Notes: a model not told the origin generated them from the sequence alone. Positions 1 through 9,597 are shown, counted from the stretch's first letter. The stretch is 64,000 nucleotides of DNA from RGIG9608 sp045602425 (GCA_045602425.1 JAZSBO010000016.1:82083-146082); one strand, 5' to 3'. Translations and numbers: made by a program.

Positions 1-2
1 TT

Positions 3-1142
3 TCAGGTGTTGTTATTGGTAAAAATCTTTATTCTAAAAAGATAAAAGATCGTAAGGCTAAAAATGCTGATAAAGCATCGTTAACACAATTAGATGAAGA
101 GTTTAATAAAGAAGTCGCTATCTTAAAATCTTTATTGATAGAGAAACTTCTTGTTTTAACAAGTGGAAAAACTTCACAAGGAGTAAAAGATTCTTTAGGT
201 GCATTTGTAGTCCCAAAAGGAACGAAGTTCACTCAAAAGGTTTTAAATGAGATTGATTATATAAGTGTTCAACTTGTAAAATGGACAGCAGATGCAAATA
301 AAAATGAGATGATACGTGAAGTGATTCTCAATTATATAAGGAAATATAAAGAAGCAGATGCTCGTTTGAAACGCAAGAAGTTTAATTTGACAATTGGAGA
401 TGAATTGCCATCAGGAATTGTACAATTAGCAAGAGTTTATATTGCTAAAAAACGTAAAATTCGTGTAGGTGATAAAATGGCTGGTCGTCACGGAAATAAG
501 GGTATTGTATCGAAAATTGTTAGACAAGAAGATATGCCATTCCTTGAAGATGGAACTCCAGTTGATATTTGTTTGAATCCTCTTGGTGTACCATCTCGTA
601 TGAACTTAGGGCAGATTTTTGAGACTGTTCTTGGTTGGGCAGGAAAAGAACTTGGGGTGAAGTTTGCAACGCCAATTTTTGATGGTGTGACTTTAGATGA
701 TTTGAATAAATGGACAGAGAAGGCAAACGTTCCTAACTATGGTAAGACATATCTATATGATGGAGGTACAGGTGTTCGTTTTGACCAACCTGCTACTGTA
801 GGTGTTATTTATATGTTGAAATTAGGACATATGGTTGATGATAAGATGCATGCACGTTCAATAGGTCCATATTCACTTATAACTCAACAGCCTCTTGGAG
901 GAAAAGCACAATTTGGTGGTCAACGTTTTGGTGAGATGGAGGTTTGGGCTCTTGAGGCATTTGGTGCATCACATGTTTTGCAAGAGATATTAACTGTAAA
1001 ATCAGATGATGTTATGGGACGTGCAAGAACTTATGAGGCGATTGTTAAAGGTGACAATATGCCAACACCAAATATTCCTGAATCGTTGAATGTGTTATTG
1101 CATGAGTTGAGAGGATTAGGATTGAGAATAGATCTTGATTAA
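3..1142 (+). CDS. rpoB: DNA-directed RNA polymerase subunit beta, C-terminal part (5' end outside window)
   Basis: This is the C-terminal 379 residues of the beta subunit of RNA polymerase; the reading frame is open from the first bases, so the gene starts upstream. The region AGRHGNKGIVSKI (residues about 160-172 of the fragment) is the conserved beta segment near the active centre. GGKAQFGGQRFGEMEVWALEA (about 300-320) is the signature that precedes the clamp region. The gene is followed 32 bases later by rpoC in the usual rpoBC order, so the two are cotranscribed. No internal stop or frameshift is seen. Identification is certain; only the missing 5' part is unknown. Confidence 0.98.
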   Translation, partial: SGVVIGKNLYSKKIKDRKAKNADKASLTQLDEEFNKEVAILKSLLIEKLLVLTSGKTSQGVKDSLGAFVVPKGTKFTQKVLNEIDYISVQLVKWTADANKNEMIREVILNYIRKYKEADARLKRKKFNLTIGDELPSGIVQLARVYIAKKRKIRVGDKMAGRHGNKGIVSKIVRQEDMPFLEDGTPVDICLNPLGVPSRMNLGQIFETVLGWAGKELGVKFATPIFDGVTLDDLNKWTEKANVPNYGKTYLYDGGTGVRFDQPATVGVIYMLKLGHMVDDKMHARSIGPYSLITQQPLGGKAQFGGQRFGEMEVWALEAFGASHVLQEILTVKSDDVMGRARTYEAIVKGDNMPTPNIPESLNVLLHELRGLGLRIDLD

Positions 1143-1174
1143 TTCGATTTTCGTTGAAATAAAAAGTAAAGACT

Positions 1175-4100
1175 ATGGCTTTTAAAAAAGATAACAAGAT
1201 AAAAAATAACTTCAAGAAGATTACCATCGGTTTAGCATCTCCTGAGGAGATATTAGAATCTTCGTATGGTGAGGTTTTAAAACCAGAAACTATCAATTAT
1301 CGTACATACAAACCAGAGCGTGATGGATTGTTTTGTGAAAGAATATTCGGTCCCATAAAGGATTACGAATGTCATTGTGGAAAGTACAAACGTATTCGTT
1401 ACAAAGGTATCGTTTGTGATAGATGTGGTGTCGAAGTTACTGAGAAAAAAGTACGTCGTGAGCGTGCAGGGCACATTCAGTTAGTTGTTCCAATTGCTCA
1501 TATTTGGTATTTCCGTTCTTTACCAAACAAAATGGGATACTTACTTGGTATGCCAAGTAAAAAATTGGATAATATTATTTATTATGAAAAATATGTTATT
1601 ATTCAACCTGGTATTTTAGAAGGGAAAGAAGGTATTGCTGTTGGAGAAACTTTAACTGAAGAAGAATATCTTGATTTACTTGATACTTTACCAAAAGAAA
1701 ATCAATATTTAGATGATTCTGACCCAAATAAATTTATTGCTAAGATGGGGGCAGAAGCAGTTAGCGATTTGCTTTCAAGATTGGATTTAGATACGCTTTC
1801 TTATGAATTAAGAAATGAAGCAAATACATCTAATTCTCAACAACGTAAAAATGAAGCATTGAAAAGACTTCAAGTTGTAGAGTCGTTCCGTGCCGCTAAG
1901 AATAATAAACCTGAATGGATGATTTTAAAGGTAATTCCTGTAATTCCGCCAGAATTACGTCCTTTAGTTCCTCTTGACGGTGGTCGTTTTGCAACATCAG
2001 ATTTGAATGATTTGTATCGTAGAGTAATTATTCGTAATAATCGTCTAAAACGATTGATAGAGATAAAAGCTCCTGAAGTTATCTTACGCAACGAAAAACG
2101 TATGTTGCAAGAAGCTGTTGACTCGTTGTTTGATAACTCGCGTAAAGCAAGTGCGATGAAAACGGATTCTAATCGTCCATTAAAATCATTATCTGATTCT
2201 TTGAAAGGAAAACAGGGGCGTTTCCGTCAAAATTTGCTTGGTAAACGTGTTGACTATTCTGCTCGTTCGGTTATCGTTGTCGGTCCAGAACTTAAAATGC
2301 ATGAGTGTGGATTGCCTAAAGGAATGGCGGTAGAGCTTTATAAACCGTTTATAATTAGAAAGTTGATAGAACGCGGTATTGTTAAAACTGTAAAATCGGC
2401 AAAGAAAATTGTTGATAGAAAAGATGCTGTTGTATGGGATATCTTGGAATTAGTAATGAAAGGTCATCCTGTATTACTGAACCGTGCTCCGACTTTGCAT
2501 AGATTAGGTATTCAAGCTTTCCAACCAAAGTTGATAGAAGGAAAAGCTATTCAATTACATCCATTGTCTTGTACTGCATTTAATGCTGACTTTGATGGTG
2601 ACCAAATGGCTGTTCACTTGCCATTAGGAAATGAGGCTATTTTGGAAGCTCAATTATTAATGTTAGCTTCACATAATATTTTGAATCCTGCAAATGGTGC
2701 ACCTATTACAATCCCTTCTCAGGATATGGTTCTTGGTCTTTATTATATTACGAAACCAAGAGATGGAGTAAAAGGTGAAGGTTTAAGTTTTTATTCTCCC
2801 GAAGAAGTAGAGATCGCTTATAATGAGGGAAAAGTAGATATCCATGCAAATATTTCTGTTCGAGTTAATGATATTGTTGAAGGGAAACCTGTTTCGCATA
2901 CAATAAAAACTACAGTAGGACGTGTATTTGTAAATAGATATGTTCCCGAAGAAGTTGGTTTTATCAACGAATTGCTTTCTAAAAAATCTTTGCGTAGCAT
3001 TATTAGTCGTGTGATTGAGACATGTGGTGTAGCAAAAACAGCACAATTCTTAGATGATATTAAGGATTTAGGATATAAAATGGCGTTTCAAGGAGGTTTG
3101 TCATTTAATTTGGGTGATGTAATCATACCTGAAGAAAAAGCAGAACTTGTGAAAAAAGGTTATGAAGATGTTGAAGAAATTATGAATAACTATAATATGG
3201 GATTCATTACCTACAACGAACGTTATAACCAAATTATTGATACATGGACTCGTGTTAACGACAGTTTGAAAAAGATTTTGATAAATCACTTGTCAAATGA
3301 TAATCAAGGATTTAATGCCGTTTATATGATGTTGGATTCGGGTGCTCGTGGATCTACAGAACAGATTCGCCAGTTGTCGGGTATGCGTGGTTTGATGGCA
3401 AAACCAACAAAATCTACGGCAGAAGGAGGGCAAATTATCGAAAACCCAATTCTTGCAAACTTTAAAGAAGGATTGTCTGTATTGGAGTACTTTATTTCTA
3501 CTCACGGTGCTCGTAAAGGTTTGGCTGATACAGCATTGAAGACTGCGGACGCAGGTTATTTGACTCGTCGTTTGGTAGATGTATCGCATGATGTAATTAT
3601 TACAGAAGAGGATTGTGGAACATTGAGAGGGCTTGTAGCGACAGAGGTTAAAAATAATGAACAGGTGGTAGCATCTCTTTATGAAAGAATACTTGGACGT
3701 GTTTCTGTTCACGATGTGATTCATCCATTAACTGGTGAAATAATTGTAAAAGCTGGCGAGGAAATTGTTGAATCTGCAGCGAAAAAAATTCAGGATTCTC
3801 CTATAGAAAGAGTTGAGATTCGTTCGGTATTGACTTGTGAGGCAAAACGTGGAGTTTGTGCTAAATGTTATGGTAGAAACTTGGCTACAGGTCGTATGGT
3901 TAATAAAGGTGAAGCTGTTGGTGTTATTGCTGCTCAGTCTATTGGTGAACCAGGTACACAGTTGACGTTGAGAACGTTCCATGTTGGAGGTATTGCTTCA
4001 AATATTGCAACTGAATCAAGTATTGTATCACGTTATGATGGTATTGTAGAAATTGATGAGTTAAGAACGGTTAAGACAAAAGAATCTGATGAATATCAGA

Positions 4101-5431
4101 TAGTTATTGGTCGTTTGGCAGAAATGAAGATAATTGACCCTACGACAGGTATTGCATTATCAACGCAAAATATTCCTTATGGTTCTAAACTTTTTGTTGA
4201 CAATGGAGCTAAAATAGAAAAAGGAACAAAAATTTGTGAGTGGGATCCATTTAATGCTGTTATTGTTTCTGATTTTGATGGTAAAATAGAATTTGAATCT
4301 GTGATTGAAAATTCTACATATAAGGTAGAAACTGATGAAGCAACAGGTTTGAAAGAAAAGATTATTATCGAATCAAGAGATAAAAATAAATTGCCAGCAG
4401 TACATATTTTAGATGAGAAAGGTGAAATACTGAAAGCTTATAACTTACCTGTGGGTGCTCATTTGGTTGTTGAAGAAGGGAATGATATAAAAGCAGGTGA
4501 TTTGTTAATAAAGATTCCACGTGCTGTTGGTAAGGCTGGTGATATCACAGGTGGTTTGCCTCGTGTTACAGAGTTATTTGAGGCACGAAATCCATCTAAT
4601 CCTGCTATTGTGTCTGAAATTGACGGAGAGGTGTCTTTCGGTAAAATAAAGAGAGGTAATCGTGAAATTGTTATAACATCGCGTACGGGTGAAGTTTGTA
4701 AACATTTGGTTCCATTGTCAAAACAGATTTTGGTTCAGGAAAATGATTTTGTTCGTGCAGGTACGGCATTGTCTGATGGAGCGGTTACACCTTCTGATAT
4801 TCTATCGATAAAAGGACCTACTGCAGTGCAAGACTATATTGTAAACGAAGTTCAAGATGTATATCGTTTGCAAGAAGTAAAAATCAATGACAAACATTTC
4901 GAAGTTATTGTTCGTCAAATGATGCGTAAAGTTCAAATTGAAGATCCAGGTGATACACGATTCTTAGAAAAACAACTTGTTCATAAAAACGAATTTAATG
5001 ATGAGAACGATCGTATTTGGGGCAAAAAAGTTGTTGTAGATGCTGGTGATTCAGAGAATTTGAAACCTGGTCAGATTGTTACTGCAAGAAAATTGCGTGA
5101 TGAAAATAGTATGTTGAAACGTAAAGATATGCGTTTAGTACAAGCACGTGATGCTAATCCCGCAATTTCAAGTCAAGTACTTCAAGGTATAACACGTGCA
5201 GCTTTACAAACAACAAGTTTTATGTCAGCTGCATCTTTCCAAGAAACTACTAAAGTGCTTAATGAGGCTGCAATAAATGGTCGCGTTGATAATTTGGAAG
5301 GAATGAAAGAAAACGTTATTTGCGGACATTTAATTCCTGCTGGTACGGGTATGCGTGACTTTAATAAATTGATTGTCGCTTCAAAAGAAGATTACGAAAG
5401 AGCTCTTCTTGAAGAAGAAAATAAAATCTAA
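1175..5431 (+). CDS. rpoC: DNA-directed RNA polymerase subunit beta'
   Basis: Beta' subunit of RNA polymerase, 1418 aa, the usual length for Bacteroidota. The N-terminal zinc-binding cysteines are C66, C68, C81 and C84. The catalytic magnesium-binding motif NADFDGD is at residues 470-476. The trigger-loop and C-terminal zinc regions are in the second half (for example CEAKRGVCAKCYGRNLATG). The ATG at 1175 follows rpoB by 32 bases and begins the typical MAFKK start. A strong hairpin terminator follows the stop codon, so this is the end of the rpoBC transcription unit. Nothing odd is seen. Confidence 0.99.
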   Translation: MAFKKDNKIKNNFKKITIGLASPEEILESSYGEVLKPETINYRTYKPERDGLFCERIFGPIKDYECHCGKYKRIRYKGIVCDRCGVEVTEKKVRRERAGHIQLVVPIAHIWYFRSLPNKMGYLLGMPSKKLDNIIYYEKYVIIQPGILEGKEGIAVGETLTEEEYLDLLDTLPKENQYLDDSDPNKFIAKMGAEAVSDLLSRLDLDTLSYELRNEANTSNSQQRKNEALKRLQVVESFRAAKNNKPEWMILKVIPVIPPELRPLVPLDGGRFATSDLNDLYRRVIIRNNRLKRLIEIKAPEVILRNEKRMLQEAVDSLFDNSRKASAMKTDSNRPLKSLSDSLKGKQGRFRQNLLGKRVDYSARSVIVVGPELKMHECGLPKGMAVELYKPFIIRKLIERGIVKTVKSAKKIVDRKDAVVWDILELVMKGHPVLLNRAPTLHRLGIQAFQPKLIEGKAIQLHPLSCTAFNADFDGDQMAVHLPLGNEAILEAQLLMLASHNILNPANGAPITIPSQDMVLGLYYITKPRDGVKGEGLSFYSPEEVEIAYNEGKVDIHANISVRVNDIVEGKPVSHTIKTTVGRVFVNRYVPEEVGFINELLSKKSLRSIISRVIETCGVAKTAQFLDDIKDLGYKMAFQGGLSFNLGDVIIPEEKAELVKKGYEDVEEIMNNYNMGFITYNERYNQIIDTWTRVNDSLKKILINHLSNDNQGFNAVYMMLDSGARGSTEQIRQLSGMRGLMAKPTKSTAEGGQIIENPILANFKEGLSVLEYFISTHGARKGLADTALKTADAGYLTRRLVDVSHDVIITEEDCGTLRGLVATEVKNNEQVVASLYERILGRVSVHDVIHPLTGEIIVKAGEEIVESAAKKIQDSPIERVEIRSVLTCEAKRGVCAKCYGRNLATGRMVNKGEAVGVIAAQSIGEPGTQLTLRTFHVGGIASNIATESSIVSRYDGIVEIDELRTVKTKESDEYQIVIGRLAEMKIIDPTTGIALSTQNIPYGSKLFVDNGAKIEKGTKICEWDPFNAVIVSDFDGKIEFESVIENSTYKVETDEATGLKEKIIIESRDKNKLPAVHILDEKGEILKAYNLPVGAHLVVEEGNDIKAGDLLIKIPRAVGKAGDITGGLPRVTELFEARNPSNPAIVSEIDGEVSFGKIKRGNREIVITSRTGEVCKHLVPLSKQILVQENDFVRAGTALSDGAVTPSDILSIKGPTAVQDYIVNEVQDVYRLQEVKINDKHFEVIVRQMMRKVQIEDPGDTRFLEKQLVHKNEFNDENDRIWGKKVVVDAGDSENLKPGQIVTARKLRDENSMLKRKDMRLVQARDANPAISSQVLQGITRAALQTTSFMSAASFQETTKVLNEAAINGRVDNLEGMKENVICGHLIPAGTGMRDFNKLIVASKEDYERALLEEENKI

Positions 5432-5439
5432 AATTAATA

Positions 5440-5500
5440 AATACCCTATTCTTCTCTGAATTTTAATTTTTTTTAGCAGAAAAGTAGGGTATTTTTTATA
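5440..5500 (+). terminator. Rho-independent terminator after rpoC
   Basis: AATACCCTA (5440-5448) pairs with TAGGGTATT (5485-5493). The stem extends imperfectly through CTTCTCTG and CAGAAAAG and is followed by a T-run. It lies directly after the rpoC stop. Confidence 0.85.
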
Positions 5501-5518
5501 TTTTAAATAAAAAGTATT

Positions 5519-5526
5519 TATATTTG
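5519..5526 (+). promoter_or_regulatory. -7 element of a Bacteroidota-type promoter
   Basis: TATATTTG matches the TAnnTTTG -7 consensus. It lies 28 bases before the start codon of the barrel protein at 5555 and just after the rpoC terminator. A clear TTTG -33 box is not seen. Confidence 0.5.
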
Positions 5527-5554
5527 TTGCAAATTTTACGATAATTAAGTTGAA

Positions 5555-6412
5555 ATGCGTTCAAAATTAAGATATTGGGTTGTATTTCTTGTAGTATTTC
5601 TTTTTCTACCAACATCTGTGTCGCGAGCACAAATGTTGTTGTTAGCGAAAGAACATACAGGGAGATTGGTTGTTGGACCAGGATTTTTTAGTTCTGATGC
5701 AGGTCGTGATGGTGTCTTCCAATTCTATAATCCTCGAATTTCTGTAGGGTTTGATTATTCGTATCGTATCCATGATCGCTGGGGAGTGAAACTTGGTGTT
5801 AGTTATGGTGTGTATGGAGAGAAAGATGGCAATTGGCGTCCTCATCGTGGCTGGGAGGTCTCTACACAATTAGTGGATTTAACAGCGTCTGTGCAATTTT
5901 ATATCTTAAAGAGAAACGTATCTGGTACATGTCCTGATTTTTATATTGCAGCAGGAGTTGGAGGTTTAGCAAGTATTAATCCGAAAGTGACTCAACCAAA
6001 TTACACTGCGGGAATGACACTATTGCCTGAAGTTGGAATTACAAAACAAGAGGCAATTGATAAATGGAATGAAACTCATAGCGAAAAACGTGAACTTTCT
6101 TCAAAAGAGAACCCTAATGCTGTTATCCGGTATGATAAAAATGTATTAGTAGCACCTACGTTTCCGCTTTCGATAGGAGCAACATGGGGAATTGGTAAAC
6201 GTTTTCTTCTTGGTGTTGATTATACAATACGTATTTCTACGAATGACTATTTGGACAATTTAAATCCAATAGGGTCGTGGTATCCAGATATGTATTCATC
6301 ATTGAGTTTTTCCGTAGGTTATATTTTGAAAACAGATTGTTATACTTGTTATTCTGCATTATCTAAACCTAAATTTAGAAAAACAAAAGCATCTTCTGGT
6401 TATTGGTTCTAA
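5555..6412 (+). CDS. Predicted outer-membrane beta-barrel protein
   Basis: A 285-aa protein of unknown specific function. Residues 1-25 form a cleavable signal peptide (hydrophobic core VVFLVVFLFLP, likely cut after SRA before QMLLL). The mature part alternates short beta strands rich in aromatic residues and glycine (VGFDYSYRIHDRWGVKLGVSYG, FLLGVDYTIRI, SLSFSVGYIL), as in porin-like barrels of Bacteroidota. The C-terminus ends in Phe, typical of outer-membrane barrels. It stands alone between two terminators. Family assignment rests on pattern only; it could be one of several OmpA/PorT-type barrel groups. Confidence 0.7.
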   Translation: MRSKLRYWVVFLVVFLFLPTSVSRAQMLLLAKEHTGRLVVGPGFFSSDAGRDGVFQFYNPRISVGFDYSYRIHDRWGVKLGVSYGVYGEKDGNWRPHRGWEVSTQLVDLTASVQFYILKRNVSGTCPDFYIAAGVGGLASINPKVTQPNYTAGMTLLPEVGITKQEAIDKWNETHSEKRELSSKENPNAVIRYDKNVLVAPTFPLSIGATWGIGKRFLLGVDYTIRISTNDYLDNLNPIGSWYPDMYSSLSFSVGYILKTDCYTCYSALSKPKFRKTKASSGYWF

Positions 6413-6435
6413 TAGAAGATACTGCTTGATAATAT

Positions 6436-6469
6436 AAAAACTGCTTTTTGAGAGGCAGTTTTTCTTTTT
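6436..6469 (+). terminator. Terminator after the barrel protein gene
   Basis: AAAAACTGC (6436-6444) pairs with GCAGTTTTT (6455-6463), followed by a T-run that ends directly at the next start codon (6471). Confidence 0.8.
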
Positions 6470-6470
6470 T

Positions 6471-6761
6471 ATGAAAGAGCAAGATTTTAAGTTAATAGGA
6501 AATTTTTTGTCAGACTCTCTGAAAGAGATGGGGATAGAAAAAAAACTTGAAGAAACAAGAGTGATTCAAGTGTGGAATTCTTTGTTTGGTGATTCTATGA
6601 GAAAATTTATTGGGAAAGTTTATGTAAAAAATAGAATCCTTTACATAGAAGTGACATCTTCACTATTGAAACAAAATTTACTCTATCAGAAAGAACTTTT
6701 TATCGCAAAAATAAATCAGCAAGCAGGAACAAATATTTTAGACGATATACATTTTTTTTAG
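6471..6761 (+). CDS. DUF721 (DciA-like) domain protein
   Basis: A 96-aa protein of the DUF721 family. The family hallmark is seen as VWNSLFGDSMRKF near residues 30-42 and a YVKNRILYIEVTSSLLKQNL strand-helix unit at about 48-67. DciA members of this family load the replicative helicase in many bacteria, but that role has not been shown for this short Bacteroidota form. In this phylum it often lies near recF; here it does not. The ATG follows directly on the T-run of the preceding terminator, so its promoter may overlap that terminator or lie inside the upstream gene. Confidence 0.8.
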   Translation: MKEQDFKLIGNFLSDSLKEMGIEKKLEETRVIQVWNSLFGDSMRKFIGKVYVKNRILYIEVTSSLLKQNLLYQKELFIAKINQQAGTNILDDIHFF

Positions 6762-6793
6762 CAAGATTTTTGTTTATACTTTGTTAAAACGAT

Positions 6794-6801
6794 TACCTTT
6801 G
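6794..6801 (+). promoter_or_regulatory. -7 element that decides the start of the endonuclease gene
   Basis: TACCTTTG matches TAnnTTTG and has a TTTTTG -33-like stretch 21 bases upstream. Because it lies inside the open frame that begins with TTG at 6781, that TTG cannot be the start. This supports the ATG at 6823. Confidence 0.6.
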
Positions 6802-6822
6802 TACTGTATGAAAATGTTTTTT

Positions 6823-7659
6823 ATGAATAGAAATCAACTTCTTTTTCTACTATTTCTGTTGTTGTTCGTTGTAGGATGTAAAAATGCTGATCCGTGGGGA
6901 AATGATACTTCGGATGCACATTATCCGACTTTCCCTGAAATTCCAACAAAGATTACTAATGAAAATTTTATTTATACTACGCATTATGCTACATTAAACA
7001 ACGACAACGTACGAAATTTTACTCTTTGTTTTGACAAAACAAAATATGCAGCATGTTGGGTTGCATATCCGTTGCATAAAACTTATCGTGGGAGTGTAGG
7101 TCGATCGTATCAAAGTTCGGAAGTTTGGCCTACCGACCCTAATATTTCGGCAGAGCAAGCTGTTGGTAAAGGAGGCTACAATGGTTATACACGAGGGCAT
7201 CAAATCCCTTCGGCAGATAGAACTGTAACTCAAGAGTTGAATGCACAAACTTTCTATATGTCGAATATGACACCTCAGGCTTATGATTTCAATGGCGGAG
7301 TTTGGCTTGATCTTGAAAATGCGGTACGAGATAACATTTGTAACGATACAATTTTTGTTGTAACTGGTGCATATTGGGAAAATACAACTAAAAAGGCAGG
7401 GAAATATCCTATACCGACACATTATTACAAGGTTTTGTTGCGTACACGAGCAGGTAATTTAAAGAAATCTGTTTATGGAGCTACACGTGATCAGTTGAAA
7501 TGTATTGGCTTTTGGCTTTCTCATTCTACAACAGAGCGAGGTAACTTGAAATCGTATTGCAAATCTGTGGCAGAAATAGAACAACTTACAGGATTTACGT
7601 TTTTCCCTGAAGTTGATGTTGACAAAACGCAATGTAATCCTTCTGATTGGGATCTTTAG
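6823..7659 (+). CDS. Lipoprotein DNA/RNA non-specific endonuclease
   Basis: A 278-aa secreted nuclease of the NUC1/NucA (beta-beta-alpha metal) family. The active-site stretch TRGHQIPSADRT contains the catalytic His (H126 counted from this start); the canonical DRGH has T at its first position here. SNMTPQAYDFN supplies the following metal-binding Asn region. The signal peptide MNRNQLLFLLFLLLFVVGC ends in a lipobox (VVGC), so the enzyme is probably anchored to a membrane facing the periplasm or surface. In-frame starts at 6781 (TTG), 6808 and 6814 are possible, but the promoter at 6794-6801 favours 6823. The 3' end overlaps the convergent arginine decarboxylase gene by 4 bases. Confidence 0.88.
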   Translation: MNRNQLLFLLFLLLFVVGCKNADPWGNDTSDAHYPTFPEIPTKITNENFIYTTHYATLNNDNVRNFTLCFDKTKYAACWVAYPLHKTYRGSVGRSYQSSEVWPTDPNISAEQAVGKGGYNGYTRGHQIPSADRTVTQELNAQTFYMSNMTPQAYDFNGGVWLDLENAVRDNICNDTIFVVTGAYWENTTKKAGKYPIPTHYYKVLLRTRAGNLKKSVYGATRDQLKCIGFWLSHSTTERGNLKSYCKSVAEIEQLTGFTFFPEVDVDKTQCNPSDWDL

Positions 7660-9050
7660 TATCCTAAAATTTTTAGCATTGATTTGTAACTTTGCTCTTT
7701 TGCAAAAAGTTTCGTTGTATAGTCGCCATTTTCGTCGATATCTACAAGTACTAACTTTGGTGCAGGAAGTAAGCAATGTTGAATACCTCCAAATCCGCTA
7801 AGCGACTCTTGGTAGGCTCCCATATTAAAAAATCCTACGTATTGCGTGTCTTCCGACTGTTTTATTTTTGGTAAGAATATCGCATTAGAATGAATATCGG
7901 CATTGTAAAAGTCTTCGCTGTCACAGGTCAAACCACCCAAGTGTACACGTTCGTATTCTAAATTCCAATTGTTGATTGCTAAAAATATGTAACGTTGATT
8001 GATAGCCCATGAATCGGGAAGTGTTGTCATAAAAGAACTGTCAATCATATTCCAAAGCTCACGGTCGTTTTGTTGCTTTTGATTGACAATGGAATAGAGC
8101 ATAGCTCCGCTTTCGCCAACAGTAAATGTCCCGAATTCTGTAAAAATGTTTGGCTCAGGTACATTGTTTTGCTGACAAATATTTTTTATTTGAGCCACAA
8201 TCTCTTCGGCCATATATTCGTAATCGTATTCGAAATCGAGATGTGCTTTGATAGGGAATCCGCCTCCGATATTTAGCGAGTCGAGTTCAGGACATATTTT
8301 CTTTAATTCGCAATATAGATTTACTGCTTTGTTCAATTCGTTCCAATAATAAGATGTGTCTTTTATTCCTGTGTTGATAAAGAAGTGCAACATCTTGAGT
8401 TTTATGTTTTTGTTGTGCTGTATTTTGCTTTTGTAGTAAGCAATGACGTTGTTTTGTCTAATCCCTAATCGCGAAGTGTAGAATGTGAATTTTGGTTCTT
8501 CTTCGGTAGCAATACGAATACCAACGTTAAATTTAAGATTTGGATCGGATGTAAGCAAGTCCAATTCGAAAATGTTATCGAGGATAGGAATTACGTTTTC
8601 GAATCCATTTTTTATTAAATTTCGAATGTTTTCGGCATATTGAGGGCGTTTAAATCCGTTACAAATGATGTATTTGTCTTTTTTTAAAAGCCCTGCTTCG
8701 TATAGTGATTCTACGATGTTGATGTCGAAAGCCGACGAAATCTCTATTTCTGCATCGTGTTTTAGCACCTCTTCCATTATAAACGAAAAGTGAGAACTCT
8801 TTGTACAATATGCGTAATGATATTCGGCATTGTAGTCCACTTTGGCCATTGCTACGTTGAACATACGTCTTGCACGCTGTATGTTTTGCCCGATGCGAGG
8901 CAAGAAAGACAGGCGTAGCGGTGTACCGTATTGTTTTATTATTTCCATTAGAGGAATGTTGAACCAAGTTAACTCGCCATCTACTACAGAAAATTCGTTA
9001 GTAGGAAAATCGAACGACTGTTCTATTAAGTCAATGTACTTGTTTTTCAC
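7656..9050 (-). CDS. Arginine decarboxylase (PLP-dependent, alanine-racemase fold, short form)
   Basis: A 464-aa fold-III PLP decarboxylase matching the short arginine decarboxylase of Bacteroidota, distinct from the 630-aa SpeA type. YHYAYCTKSSH near residue 80 carries the PLP-binding Lys. HFFINTGI, the glycine loop LNIGGGFPI and EFGTFTVGESGA are conserved. LTCDSEDFYN near residue 370 holds the substrate cysteine-aspartate pair. The expected product is agmatine for polyamine synthesis; no agmatinase or spermidine genes lie beside it. The specificity (arginine rather than diaminopimelate or ornithine) is inferred from overall similarity. It is divergent from island A and has its own promoter at 9124-9131. 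Confidence 0.85.
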   Translation of the reverse strand: MKNKYIDLIEQSFDFPTNEFSVVDGELTWFNIPLMEIIKQYGTPLRLSFLPRIGQNIQRARRMFNVAMAKVDYNAEYHYAYCTKSSHFSFIMEEVLKHDAEIEISSAFDINIVESLYEAGLLKKDKYIICNGFKRPQYAENIRNLIKNGFENVIPILDNIFELDLLTSDPNLKFNVGIRIATEEEPKFTFYTSRLGIRQNNVIAYYKSKIQHNKNIKLKMLHFFINTGIKDTSYYWNELNKAVNLYCELKKICPELDSLNIGGGFPIKAHLDFEYDYEYMAEEIVAQIKNICQQNNVPEPNIFTEFGTFTVGESGAMLYSIVNQKQQNDRELWNMIDSSFMTTLPDSWAINQRYIFLAINNWNLEYERVHLGGLTCDSEDFYNADIHSNAIFLPKIKQSEDTQYVGFFNMGAYQESLSGFGGIQHCLLPAPKLVLVDIDENGDYTTKLFAKEQSYKSMLKILGY

Positions 9051-9123
9051 TTTTCTTGTTAATTTAAATGTTTTACATTGTGTGTTTTTTGATAAAGAAA
9101 CTCATTTAGATTGTTCTTATTTG

Positions 9124-9131
9124 CAAAGGTA
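9124..9131 (-). promoter_or_regulatory. -7 element for arginine decarboxylase
   Basis: On the minus strand the sequence reads TACCTTTG (TAnnTTTG). It lies about 75 bases upstream of the start codon at 9050. Confidence 0.55.
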
Positions 9132-9174
9132 ATTGTTTTTATTGTATAACTACATCTGCTTATTATTAAAATAG

Positions 9175-9182
9175 TATCTTTG
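9175..9182 (+). promoter_or_regulatory. -7 element feeding the island A leader
   Basis: TATCTTTG matches the -7 consensus on the plus strand, in the divergent region between arginine decarboxylase and the HTH gene. A transcript from here would carry about 210 bases of leader, including the inverted repeat 9247-9359, before the ATG at 9400. The -33 box is weak. Confidence 0.5.
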
Positions 9183-9246
9183 CAATGGTTTGTTAGTCAA
9201 AAGTGTTTGGCTTCAGACTTTTTTGAGTAAAAACTTCTTATTCTTA

Positions 9247-9359
9247 AAGCCGAAAACCGCCATTTAAGCACACGAGAATAAGTGGAATTGTGTTTGCGTA
9301 CACAGCGTGAACCCTTTCTGCTTATTTGTGTGCAGGGTGCTTGGCGGTTTCCTCGGCTT
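9247..9359 (+). repeat. Long imperfect inverted repeat (structured leader A)
   Basis: The left arm 9247-9282 (AAGCCGA.. ACCGCCA.. AAGCAC.. AATAAG) pairs with the right arm 9321-9359 (CTTAT.. GTGCTT.. GGCGGT.. CCTCGGCTT), with small bulges. The 38-base loop contains a small GTGT/ACAC hairpin. The structure sits 41 bases before the HTH gene. A comparable repeat precedes the second HTH gene at 24121-24270. The rest of the 349-base gap between genes holds only the two promoters. Confidence 0.75.
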
Positions 9360-9399
9360 TGGATAGGTTTGATTGGGAACACGCTTTTTTTATACACTT

Positions 9400-9597
9400 A
9401 TGGTTCATATAGGCAGTTTGATAAAAAATGAAATGCAACGGCAAGGGCGTACAGTGCCTTGGTTGGCTCGGCAGATTTGCTGTGAGCGACGCAATGTGTA
9501 CAAAATCTACGCTCGTGCTTCGATTGATACCGAACTGCTACTCCGTATTTCGAAGGCTCTCAATCACGATTTCTTCCGCTACTATTCCATAGATTGA
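9400..9597 (+). CDS. Small helix-turn-helix (XRE-like) protein, copy A
   Basis: A 65-aa protein starting MVHIGSLIKNEMQRQGRTVP. It is nearly all helix: LIKNEMQRQGRTVPWLARQI then CERRNVYKIYARASIDTELL is a helix-turn-helix of the XRE/Cro type. It ends HDFFRYYSID, a tail shared with its paralog at 24277-24486 (LFRHYSDALK). Such proteins recur in Bacteroidales next to cell-surface lipoproteins. A role in regulating the downstream lipoprotein is an inference from this repeated pairing. The upstream in-frame TTG at 9373 is less likely than the ATG at 9400, which matches the start of the paralog. Confidence 0.8.
   Translation: MVHIGSLIKNEMQRQGRTVPWLARQICCERRNVYKIYARASIDTELLLRISKALNHDFFRYYSID

Noticed and set aside
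2783..3982. Minus-strand open frames inside rpoC
   Set aside because: Shadows of a highly conserved gene; no start signals and cysteine/histidine-rich random translations.
6781..6822. TTG-initiated longer form of the lipoprotein endonuclease
   Set aside because: The promoter -7 box TACCTTTG lies inside this part, and the signal peptide starts properly at 6823.
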